A stretch of DNA of 64,000 nucleotides from CAVWTN01 sp963757945 (GTDB lineage: Bacteria > Vulcanimicrobiota > Vulcanimicrobiia > Vulcanimicrobiales > Vulcanimicrobiaceae): NCBI GenBank assembly GCA_963757945.1, contig CAVWTN010000002.1:1798001-1862000 (forward strand). The letters run 5' to 3'. This document shows positions 9,899 through 17,690 of the stretch, piece by piece; position 1 is the stretch's first letter; every line of letters starts with the position of its first letter. Below the pieces are notes generated by a model, which was not told the DNA's origin, did no database searches, and was given only the letters and a program-made list of their open reading frames with translations. A program made the translations under genes and the position numbers.

Positions 9899-10642
9899 AT
9901 GTCGCGTGCGCTGACGCTGGGACGTATCGCGGGGATTCGCGTTGCGATCCATTGGACTTGGCTCCTCCTGTTTGCCTTCGTGACGTGGTCGTTCGCCTCG
10001 ATGCTCGAGGGCGACGGCCGCGGAGCGTCGCTCGTGCTCGGCGCGCTCGGCGCGGCGTTGCTGTTCGCGAGCCTGACGGCGCACGAATTCGCCCATGCGC
10101 TCGTGGCGCGGCATTTCGGGGTCGGCACGCACGCGATCACGCTCTTCCTTTTCGGCGGCGTCGCGCTGCTCGATCGCGAACCGCCCACGCCGCGCGCGGA
10201 GATCGCGATCGCTCTGGCGGGACCGCTCGCCAGCGCCCTGCTCGGCGCAGGCGCGTTCGGCGCCGACGTGCTGTTCGGGCGCTTGGCGGGTCCGTGGGCC
10301 GGGGCCGCTTCGGATGTCTGCGCGCTCCTGGCCTCGAGCAACTTCGCGATCGCGCTCTTCAACCTGCTGCCCGCCTATCCGATGGACGGCGGGCGCGTCG
10401 TGCGCGCGCTCTTGTGGCACTCCCGTAAGCATTGCGCCTCGGCGACGGCGCTCGCCTCGCTGACCGGCATCGTGACCGCGGCGGCCTTCGCGGCCGCGGG
10501 CGCCTACCTGCTCTACGCGCAACGCGATTGGAGCTATGGCTGGTTGCTACTGATGGGCGCGTTCGTCGGCCGTTCGGCCTGGCGCGGTTACCGGGAAGCG
10601 CGCTCGCTCGAGAAGATCGAATTGCTCCTCCCCGCCGCCTGA
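9899..10642 (+). CDS. Site-2 protease family (M50) membrane metalloprotease
   Basis: This 247-residue intramembrane zinc protease has HEFAH at residues 62-66 (HExxH) in a membrane helix, then the second signature NLLPAYPMDGGRV, whose Asp completes zinc binding. At least five hydrophobic segments are visible. It belongs to the small SpoIVFB/Rip3-like class without a PDZ or CBS domain. The substrate is unknown; such enzymes often release membrane-tethered regulators. It follows csaB by 65 bp and ends 9 nt before ileS. Confidence 0.9.
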   Translation: MSRALTLGRIAGIRVAIHWTWLLLFAFVTWSFASMLEGDGRGASLVLGALGAALLFASLTAHEFAHALVARHFGVGTHAITLFLFGGVALLDREPPTPRAEIAIALAGPLASALLGAGAFGADVLFGRLAGPWAGAASDVCALLASSNFAIALFNLLPAYPMDGGRVVRALLWHSRKHCASATALASLTGIVTAAAFAAAGAYLLYAQRDWSYGWLLLMGAFVGRSAWRGYREARSLEKIELLLPAA

Positions 10643-10651
10643 AACGAGACG

Positions 10652-13432
10652 ATGACCGACTACCGCGCGACCCTCAACCTTCCCAAGACCGACTTTCCCA
10701 TGAAAGCCGATCTGCCCAAACGCGAGCCGGACCGCGTCGCGTGGTGGCGGGAGCACGAGGTCTACGAACGCCGGCTCGCGCGTAACGCGAAGAATCCGCC
10801 GTGGATCCTGCACGATGGGCCGCCCTATGCGAACGGCGGCGTCCACATGGGACACTTCCTGAACCGCGTCCTGAAGGACGTGTTCGTCAAAGTGCACCTG
10901 CTCGACGGCAAGTTCGCGAAGTTCGTACCCGGCTGGGACATGCACGGCCTGCCGATCGAGTTCGAGACGCTCAAACATCTGCGGCTCGATTTCCGCAAGG
11001 TCGATCCGATCGAATTGCGCGCGAAGTGCCGCGAGCGCGCGTTGCACTGGCTCGACGTGCAGCGCACGTCGTTCTTGCGGATGGGATTGCTCGGCGATTA
11101 CGACCATCCGTATCGCACGATCGACAAAGAGTTCGAAGCGGTGATCGTCGAGGCGCTGGCCGACCTCTCGGAGGGAGGGCAGCTCTACAAGGGCCTGCGC
11201 TCGACGCTCTGGTGCATTCACGACGAGACGGCGCTCGCGGAAGCCGAGATCGAGTACAAGGACAAGACCTCGCCGTCGATCTACGTTCGCTTCGCCGCGA
11301 ACGCCGCGCAGAGCGGCGATCTGCTGGGGCGCTTCGGGGTGCGCGATACGACGGGTTTGCCGAACCGTCTCTCCGTCGTGATCTGGACGACGACCCCGTG
11401 GACGCTCCCTGCGAACGTCGCGATCGCGGTCAAGCCCGATGCGTCATACGGCCTGTACGCGAGCGGCGACGAACTCTACGTCGTCGCCGAGGCGCTCGAA
11501 GCATCCGTGCGCGAAAAGGCCGGCCTTGCGGAATCGCTCGAGCTGGGCTCGGTCTTGGGTGAGACGCTGATCGGCGCGCGCGTGCGGCATCCGTTCTTGG
11601 ACCGCGATTCCTTGATCGTCGGTGCGTCCTATGTCGAGCTCGAGACCGGCACGGGCGCGGTGCACACGGCGCCCGGCCACGGCGTCGACGACTTCGAAAC
11701 GGGCGTGCAGTACGGTCTGCCGATCATCAATCCGGTCGACGGGCGTGGCATCTTCACCGCGGAGGCGGGGCCGTACGCCGGGCGGCAGATCTTCGAAGCG
11801 AACGAAGGGATCGTCGAGGACCTCGCGGCAAGCGGCGCACTTTGGGCGCAAGAAGCGTACCCGCACTCCTATCCGCATTGTTGGCGCTGCAAGAACCCCG
11901 TGATCTTCCGCGCGACCGCGCAATGGTTCTTGGCGATGGACGTCAACCGCTTGCGCAAACGGATCGAAGAGCGGCTGCCGAGCGTATCGTTCACGCCCGC
12001 GTGGGGCCAGAACCGGATGCGGCAGATGATCGAGAATCACCCCGAGTGGTGCCTCTCGCGCCAGCGCACCTGGGGCACGCCGATCCCGGCCGTGGTCTGC
12101 ACGCAGTGCAACGAGGCCACGCTCGATCCCGAAATCGCGCGCCGGGCCGCCGCGCGCTTCCGAGAAGTCGGCGCCGACGCATGGTGGAGCGAGGCTCTCG
12201 CCTCGTTCCTGCCCGAGCATTTCGCGTGCCCGAAGTGCCGCGGAACCTCGTTCGAAAAAGAACTGAACATCGTCGACATCTGGTTCGAATCCGGCGTGAC
12301 GCATCTCGCCGTGCTCGGGCGCGACGGAATGCCTTGGCCCGCCGACGCCTATCTCGAAGGCAGCGATCAGTACCGCGGCTGGTTTCGCAGCAATCTGATC
12401 ACCGCCGTCGCGATCAAAGGCGCGCCGCCGTATAAATCGGTCGTCTCGACCGGCTGGGTGCTCGATGCCCACGGGCATGCGATGCACAAGTCGACGGGCA
12501 ACTACATCGGCGCGGACGATGCGATGGAGAAGTACGGGGCCGACGTCTTGCGTCTGTGGACGGCGTCCGTCGAGTTCGCCGCGGACATGCGCCTGGGCGA
12601 CGAGTTGCTCAAGAGCGTCAGCAGCGTCTATCGGAACTTGCGCTATCGCCTGCGCATGCTGCTCGGGCTCATCGAGGATCTCGCGCCCGAGCACCTCGTC
12701 GCGCGCGACCAGCTCGAACCGCTCGACCGGCTTGCGCTCGCCTCGCTCGATGCGTTCGCACGCAAGTGCGTGCAGGCGTACAAGCGCTACGACCTGCACG
12801 CGGTGTATCTGCATCTGATCGATTACGATGCGGAGCTCTCCGGGTTCTACATCGACCTGCTCAAGGATCGCACGTATTCCAGCGCGCGCGACGCCGCACG
12901 GCGCCGCAGCGCCCAGACGGCGCTCTACGGTATCTTCAAGGCGCTGGTCACGCTGCTCGCGCCGGTGCTCTCGTTCACGGCGGAAGAAGCCTGGCAGCAC
13001 GTTCCGGCGGCCTTGCGCGGCGGGGCCGAGAGCGTCTTCGACTTGGAATTGCCGGCCTCGGGCGATGCGCCCGCGCACGAGGCGGCCGCGCTTGCGCTGT
13101 GGGAAACCCTCAAAGGGCTGCGCGCGAGCGTCGCCGCCGCGGACGGCGCGCGCGACTTCCAATTGCAGGCGACCGTCGTCGCGCCGCTTGCGACGGCGGC
13201 TCGCTTACGCGAGTTGGGCGACGGCCTGCGCGAGGCGCTCGTCGTCTCGGCGTTGACGTTGCGCGAGGACGCCGCCGCATCCGTGCCGCGCGTCGAGCTC
13301 GCGCCGGCCGACGGCGAGAAGTGTGCGCGCTGCTGGAAGTATCTGCCGCTGGGAAGCGATCCGGAACACCCGCAGCTCTGCGCGCCCTGCACGGAGATCG
13401 TGCACGATTTCGTCGAAGCTCCGCCGGCCTAG
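10652..13432 (+). CDS. ileS: Isoleucyl-tRNA synthetase
   Basis: This 926-residue class I synthetase charges tRNA-Ile. The HIGH motif appears as HMGH (65-68) in PPYANGGVHMGHFLNRVLKD. The editing domain includes GTGAVHTAPGHGVDDF. The KMSKS loop is the variant HAMHKSTGNY (near residue 611); MHKS forms occur in other bacterial IleRS. The C-terminal zinc finger CARCW...CAPC is complete. No T-box leader is seen upstream, as the gene follows the M50 protease by only 9 nt. It marks the end of the conserved block before an accessory patch. Confidence 0.97.
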   Translation: MTDYRATLNLPKTDFPMKADLPKREPDRVAWWREHEVYERRLARNAKNPPWILHDGPPYANGGVHMGHFLNRVLKDVFVKVHLLDGKFAKFVPGWDMHGLPIEFETLKHLRLDFRKVDPIELRAKCRERALHWLDVQRTSFLRMGLLGDYDHPYRTIDKEFEAVIVEALADLSEGGQLYKGLRSTLWCIHDETALAEAEIEYKDKTSPSIYVRFAANAAQSGDLLGRFGVRDTTGLPNRLSVVIWTTTPWTLPANVAIAVKPDASYGLYASGDELYVVAEALEASVREKAGLAESLELGSVLGETLIGARVRHPFLDRDSLIVGASYVELETGTGAVHTAPGHGVDDFETGVQYGLPIINPVDGRGIFTAEAGPYAGRQIFEANEGIVEDLAASGALWAQEAYPHSYPHCWRCKNPVIFRATAQWFLAMDVNRLRKRIEERLPSVSFTPAWGQNRMRQMIENHPEWCLSRQRTWGTPIPAVVCTQCNEATLDPEIARRAAARFREVGADAWWSEALASFLPEHFACPKCRGTSFEKELNIVDIWFESGVTHLAVLGRDGMPWPADAYLEGSDQYRGWFRSNLITAVAIKGAPPYKSVVSTGWVLDAHGHAMHKSTGNYIGADDAMEKYGADVLRLWTASVEFAADMRLGDELLKSVSSVYRNLRYRLRMLLGLIEDLAPEHLVARDQLEPLDRLALASLDAFARKCVQAYKRYDLHAVYLHLIDYDAELSGFYIDLLKDRTYSSARDAARRRSAQTALYGIFKALVTLLAPVLSFTAEEAWQHVPAALRGGAESVFDLELPASGDAPAHEAAALALWETLKGLRASVAAADGARDFQLQATVVAPLATAARLRELGDGLREALVVSALTLREDAAASVPRVELAPADGEKCARCWKYLPLGSDPEHPQLCAPCTEIVHDFVEAPPA

Positions 13433-13643
13433 GGCGCCGCGCCAGCCAGTCGACGGGTCACGCCAGCCTGGTATCTTGGGCCGCCGAGTATTCCCGGTAA
13501 CCCGGGTCAAAGATGCGGGCCTCCGGGTCGTTGATACCGTGTAACCCTGCCTTTCACAGGGCGATGCTCTGCGCAGTTGATGCCTGATGGTCATCGGAGC
13601 AGACCCGAACCCGTCAACCGACATTTAGCAGGACGAGCAAATC

Positions 13644-13967
13644 ATGGAGAAAATCCCACACAATCCTTCCGGTTAGGGGGCCTTGGTAAACATTTGCATC
13701 CTCCTGGGCGCAGTGCTCTTGCTGGCGATCGTCCAGCCGACGACGGCCCGGTCTGCTACGTCGCCGCCGGTACCCCTCTCCGGGCCGATACCGATCTTCG
13801 CGACCGACGGTGCCCAGCTCACTGGCCCGAGGAGGAGGTCGTCTCGTTTAGCACGGCTAGCGGAATCTATCACGAGAAGGGGATGGGGTGGTACGGGGAG
13901 GCCAAGCACGGCGCGCATGTCCCGGAAGGAAGCCAATGCGGCCGGCGAACGTGATACGGCGAACTGA
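13644..13967 (+). pseudogene. Frameshifted small secreted protein with a WYG-x-x-KHG motif
   Basis: One frame gives a signal peptide (VNICILLGAVLLLAIVQPTT, from about 13686). The motif-bearing middle, VVSFSTASGIYHEKGMGWYG then EAKHG (about 13838-13913), is in another frame, and the end RKEANAAGERDTAN returns to the first. Together they match small exported proteins with the pattern SGVYHxPGxxWYGxTKHGxYMxEADAxAAGY. Two frameshifts and an in-frame TAG near 13674 therefore break the gene, unless the assembly is wrong. The family's function is unknown to me. The remaining bases from 13433 to 14114 show nothing else. Confidence 0.55.
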
Positions 13968-14114
13968 CGGTGCCCCCTCTAAAGCGGCGTTACCTCCTCA
14001 TCCGATGAAGGTAGTAAGGATTGGCGAACTTACCAGTTCCGTCAGGGGCCAGGCTCGCAACCAGAACGGCCAGGTACCGGCCCGAAAGTACTTTATGCCG
14101 TTAGCGCTCAACTC

Positions 14115-14840
14115 ATGAGACCATTTCACACCCCGCTCGCTGAGGTTTCTTCACAGATCGACCTCGACACGCAGTCGTTGGTCGAATTTCGCGCGCGCTC
14201 GTTCTACGAGGCGGTCAAGGTCGAGTATCCAAGGGTGCAACGGCTACCGGTCGTTTTGGTCGCGGACGCCTCGCAGATTCAGAATCTCCACGTTCCGGCG
14301 TACCGTTTCTTCAGCGCAGACAATACCGGCGTAGTTCAAGTCGGGCCGCGCATGGTGACGGTGAACGCCCTCAAGTGGGATTCCGGCTTCGAAGGGTATC
14401 GGGATGCAGCGTTCCGGATCGTAGAAAAGTTCCGATTGGTGAATCCCAACGAGCGCGTCATGGGCTGCTCCATTGGTTTTTACAATCGCATACCGGCTGC
14501 TGACCTTGCCGAAGCGCGTGAAATCCTGCGTTTCGCGCTGAACATCGACGACAGAACGCAGTTCGATGAACTTTCATACCAAAGCGTGCGTACCGTGCAA
14601 GACGGTACGGTGCTGATGCAAGTAGCGGTAGGCCAACCGGACGAACAGATGCGCGAGAAACACCTGATGGTGAACAACATCGTCCGCCGCAACTTCCACC
14701 CCGCAATGCCGACACTTACCGAACTTGAGGCCGAATGGCGCGCGTGGTTCGAGCGGGCCCACGAAATCGCAAAAGACATCTTCTGGAGTTCGCTCACGGA
14801 CGAAGCCCAGGATTCCTGGAAGAGGACCGTACCATCATGA
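14115..14840 (+). CDS. TIGR04255-family protein
   Basis: This 241-residue protein matches the sporadically distributed TIGR04255 family. It starts HTPLAEVSSQIDL (PLxEVxFxL pattern), has VVQVGPRMVTVNALKWDSGFEGYRD in the middle, then GFYNRIPAADL, and ends with a helical AWFERAHEIAKDIFWSSLTDEAQDSWKR. No enzymatic motif is visible and no function is established for the family. It is the first gene of a three-gene operon and overlaps the next by ATGA. Base composition is lower in GC than the flanking core genes, which suggests transfer. Confidence 0.75.
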   Translation: MRPFHTPLAEVSSQIDLDTQSLVEFRARSFYEAVKVEYPRVQRLPVVLVADASQIQNLHVPAYRFFSADNTGVVQVGPRMVTVNALKWDSGFEGYRDAAFRIVEKFRLVNPNERVMGCSIGFYNRIPAADLAEAREILRFALNIDDRTQFDELSYQSVRTVQDGTVLMQVAVGQPDEQMREKHLMVNNIVRRNFHPAMPTLTELEAEWRAWFERAHEIAKDIFWSSLTDEAQDSWKRTVPS

Positions 14841-15502
14841 CTGCACAACCTGCGCACGCGTACGCTTACACAAACACCGAACCGGATGCAACGAATTACG
14901 ATACTAAATTGTATCAAGCACTACTTCAGCAGTACGGTGCAAGTATGCCCTCCAGTGAACCTAACGTCGCGACGCCCGGCCAGTCCACGATGCTATCGGG
15001 CTCGTTCGCACAGGCTTCGCTAACAGCCACACCTGCCTACGCTAGTCTAAACATGTATAGCACCTTGGCGCAGGTCCTGGCCCAAGTTTTCGTCCCAGTA
15101 CCGGAAGAACCACGTACGCCAAACAAACTCAGAATGCCGGCTCCCAGCCAGTCGGTCAGCGAGCCGATTGAATCGTTCCCATACGCGTACGCTAGCGGGT
15201 TGGACGAAGTGCGCTCCGGGCTTCATCAGCGTCGCGGCTCCGACGCGCAGGAGAAGTTCATGCTCGACATCGTCGCGCCGTTCATCGAGACTTTCGGAAC
15301 TCGCGCTCTTTACGACATCGACCTGACGCTCGAGACGATGCCTCGAAGCGCAAAGTACTTTTTCCCGTATCTGCTCGGCCATCTTGAACACGGAGAGTCC
15401 TTCGACAAGCGGCTCGAGATGTTGGAGCGCTACCGCGAGAGCACGGACGGTGACATCCGGGATGGCGCGCTTGAGGCGCTCGGCTTCTTAGACGCCTCGT
15501 AG
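14837..15502 (+). CDS. Unknown protein coupled to the TIGR04255 gene
   Basis: This 221-residue protein is not recognised. The first 120 residues are Ala/Ser/Thr/Pro/Tyr-rich and probably disordered (for example AYAYTNTEPD, ASMPSSEPNV). The C-terminal part, about 135-221, looks folded and helical: a possible LDIVAPFIETFGTRALYDID core, then DGDIRDGALEALGFLDAS, which resembles HEAT-type helices. Its ATG is shared with the upstream stop (ATGA), so translation is coupled. It probably works with the TIGR04255 protein, possibly as a partner or regulator; that is inferred from coupling only. Confidence 0.65.
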   Translation: MTAQPAHAYAYTNTEPDATNYDTKLYQALLQQYGASMPSSEPNVATPGQSTMLSGSFAQASLTATPAYASLNMYSTLAQVLAQVFVPVPEEPRTPNKLRMPAPSQSVSEPIESFPYAYASGLDEVRSGLHQRRGSDAQEKFMLDIVAPFIETFGTRALYDIDLTLETMPRSAKYFFPYLLGHLEHGESFDKRLEMLERYRESTDGDIRDGALEALGFLDAS

Positions 15503-15510
15503 CGAACGCA

Positions 15511-16329
15511 GTGTCGGGCGTACCTCATCGTTCCTTGGGCCGTAAGGTTCAGGACAGAATGCTCCGCGACCTCGAGACGTACGATCCGAACGAACTTCCG
15601 GAAGATGCTGTCGAAGAGTTTCGAGGCAAGGACATGGAGACGTCGCTTTGGGAGGACGGACCAACAGGGGAGCATCAACGCGACGTCTTCTTGTCCCTGA
15701 TCTTCGCAGGGCGGACCATCCGTTCGGTCTCTCTAGCTCTTCTTTGGCAAGACGAACATGACGTCGGCGACGACCTTGGCAACCGCATAACTCAGTCCAA
15801 TGGGGATACTCCATACATCGAAGGACGTCATCTGCACTATCACGTGTCCGATCCAACGCTCGACGATGCTCCACGCCTTCTTCGGGCTGCCATACGTCGC
15901 AAGACGCTTCCGACGCTGACCCAAGACGAGGTCCTGGATATCATCGAAGATATGTACCTCAGGGACTGCATCCCGGAAGGCCTCGACCCGCAAAAAGCAC
16001 GCGAGATCGGCAAGATCATCAAGAAGCGGTGCGTGAAAGTCGGCGCCCTCCATGCCGAACAGAAGCCAATTGTCTTCGACGTCCGCGAAAACGCGGAAGG
16101 AACCACAAAGATTCCGGGCGCTACTCTTGTTTCGCGAGCTGAACTTACGAAGACGATTCAGCTAGCCCACGTCGCTCGAGAAGACGTGTTCACCGTCTGC
16201 TGCGCCGACGGTATCGAGTCCAGGCAGATAGCGCGCGAGTTGCGTTCCGGAGCCTGGAAGAAAGCCCGATTCCTGATCGGCGGCTTCCAGGCATGGATGG
16301 CTGAAGGGCTTCCGACAGAAGCCTGCTGA
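15511..16329 (+). CDS. Unknown N-terminal domain fused to a C-terminal rhodanese-like domain
   Basis: This protein has 272 residues from GTG 15511; an ATG at 15559 is an alternative start. Residues 1-180 are unrecognised and charged. Residues about 185-272 are rhodanese-like: IVFDVRENAEGTTKIPGATL, then the loop FTVCCADGIESRQIARELR and FLIGGFQAWMAEGLP. The loop has cysteine at the usual catalytic position but an acidic CADGIES sequence instead of the more common CRxGxRS, so sulfurtransferase activity is uncertain. It starts 8 nt after the previous stop and is the last gene of the accessory operon. Confidence 0.7.
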   Translation: MSGVPHRSLGRKVQDRMLRDLETYDPNELPEDAVEEFRGKDMETSLWEDGPTGEHQRDVFLSLIFAGRTIRSVSLALLWQDEHDVGDDLGNRITQSNGDTPYIEGRHLHYHVSDPTLDDAPRLLRAAIRRKTLPTLTQDEVLDIIEDMYLRDCIPEGLDPQKAREIGKIIKKRCVKVGALHAEQKPIVFDVRENAEGTTKIPGATLVSRAELTKTIQLAHVAREDVFTVCCADGIESRQIARELRSGAWKKARFLIGGFQAWMAEGLPTEAC

Positions 16330-16335
16330 CGACGC

Positions 16336-16366
16336 TTGCGGCGCATGTCGGGTGCATGCGTCGCAA
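16336..16366. terminator. Hairpin between the convergent accessory operon and ilvC
   Basis: TTGCGGCGCATG (16336-16347) pairs with CATGCGTCGCAA (16355-16366): 12 bp with one G-T wobble and a 7-nt loop. It sits between convergent genes and could end transcripts from either side. It lacks a T-tract. Confidence 0.4.
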
Positions 16367-16407
16367 CGTCATCAAGGAATCGATGGATTCGGAAAAGCCG
16401 AAGGGCG

Positions 16408-17460
16408 CTACTCGTACATGCGGCGCAGTGCGTCGCCGACGGCGACGCCTTCTGCGGGCGGTTCCTTTGCGGGCTCGCGCATCCACGGCATCAAGCCGCG
16501 CAGCTTCGCGCCGACCTCTTCGACTTGATGGGCGCCGGCGTCGCGCCGGAACTGCGCGAAGCGCGGCTTTCCGGCGGCATGCTCGGCGACCCATTCCTGC
16601 GCGAACGCGCCGCTCTGGATCTCGCCGAGGATCTGCTTCATCGCCGCGCGCGCTTCGCCGGCGATGATGCGCTTGCCGCGCGTGTAGTCGCCGTATTTCG
16701 CGGTGTTGCTGATCGAGTTGCGCATGCCCTCGATGCCGCGCGCGTAGATCAGATCGACGATCAGCTTCACTTCGTGCAAACACTCGAAGTACGCCATCTC
16801 CGGCGCGTAGCCGGCCTCGACGAGCGTCTCGAAGCCTGCCGTGATCAGCTCGGAGAGGCCGCCGCAGAGCACGGCTTGTTCGCCGAACAGATCGGTCTCG
16901 GTCTCTTCCTTGAACGTGGTCTCGAGGATGCCCGCCCGGCCGCCCCCGATGGCGCTTGCGTAGGCGAGCGCGACCTCGCGCGAATCGCCGCTGGGATCCT
17001 GGGCGATCGCGATCAAGCACGGGACGCCGCGGCCCGCTTCGTATTCCGTGCGCACGAGCGTTCCCGGTCCCTTGGGTGCGACCATGAAGACGTTGACGGA
17101 CTTCGGCGGCGCGATCGTGCCGAAGTGGATGCCGAAGCCGTGCGCGAACACGAGATACGCGCCGGGCTTCAGATTGGGAGCGATCGAGTTGATGAAGATC
17201 GCCGGCTGCTCTTCGTCGGGCGCGAGGATCATCACGATGTCCGCGCGTTTGGTCGCTTCCTCGACGCTTGCGAACGGAATGCCGTCCGCCGCCGCGACCT
17301 TGCGCGAAGGCGAGTCGTCACGCAAACCGACGACGACGTCGACGCCGCTGTCGTGCAGGTTGCGAGCGTGCGCGCGGCCCTGGCTGCCGTAGCCGATCAC
17401 TGCGATCGTCTTGTTCTTGAGTTTCGTTCGATCGGCGTCGCGATCGTAGAGGGCGTTCAT
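16408..17460 (-). CDS. ilvC: Ketol-acid reductoisomerase (class I)
   Basis: This 350-residue enzyme performs the NADPH-dependent isomeroreduction of acetolactate/acetohydroxybutyrate in Val/Ile/Leu synthesis. The Rossmann motif is AVIGYGSQGRAHARNLHDSG near residues 19-38. The metal-binding stretch includes DLFGEQAVLCGG and later FECLHEVKLIVDLIYA, then GMRNSISNTAKYGD. Length is that of the short class I form. Its ATG overlaps the stop of the small ACT protein by 4 nt, so it is the last gene of ilvBNC under the attenuator at 19413-19575. Confidence 0.96.
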   Translation of the reverse strand: MNALYDRDADRTKLKNKTIAVIGYGSQGRAHARNLHDSGVDVVVGLRDDSPSRKVAAADGIPFASVEEATKRADIVMILAPDEEQPAIFINSIAPNLKPGAYLVFAHGFGIHFGTIAPPKSVNVFMVAPKGPGTLVRTEYEAGRGVPCLIAIAQDPSGDSREVALAYASAIGGGRAGILETTFKEETETDLFGEQAVLCGGLSELITAGFETLVEAGYAPEMAYFECLHEVKLIVDLIYARGIEGMRNSISNTAKYGDYTRGKRIIAGEARAAMKQILGEIQSGAFAQEWVAEHAAGKPRFAQFRRDAGAHQVEEVGAKLRGLMPWMREPAKEPPAEGVAVGDALRRMYE

Positions 17461-17690
17461 CGAGCCATTTCCCTTTCGTCGTAGAGCATGCGGGCGATTT
17501 GAGCGGAGAGGCGGTCCAGCGCCTCGGGGGAACCGATGAAGTCGATTTCCGCCCTGTATCGCGTACGCGGTGCGGCTGCCGGGTCCTCGGCGCGGACCTC
17601 GACCCGGGTGTAGGCGCAGCCCAAGCGGTGGGTTAGGCCGACGATCCGTTCCAGACTTCGCCAATCGTAGAGTTCGAGCGTGGTCGTCAT
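17457..17690 (-). CDS. Small ACT-domain subunit of acetolactate synthase
   Basis: This 77-residue protein is a single ACT-like unit (TTLELYDWRSLERIVGLTHR then CAYTRVEVRAED) of about the size of IlvM, far shorter than the usual 160-residue IlvN. It lies between ilvB and ilvC with 4-nt overlaps on both sides. By family knowledge it activates the large subunit and may give feedback control. Whether it confers valine sensitivity cannot be read from sequence. Its similarity to IlvM is modest; the assignment rests mainly on size and position. Confidence 0.75.
   Translation of the reverse strand: MTTTLELYDWRSLERIVGLTHRLGCAYTRVEVRAEDPAAAPRTRYRAEIDFIGSPEALDRLSAQIARMLYDEREMAR

Noticed and set aside
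10600..10652. T-box leader before ileS
   Set aside because: Only 9 nt separate ileS from the preceding M50 gene, leaving no room for a T-box.
12440..12520. IleRS lacking a proper KMSKS motif
   Set aside because: MHKST in place of KMSKS is a variant seen in other bacterial IleRS; all other motifs are intact, so the enzyme is probably normal.
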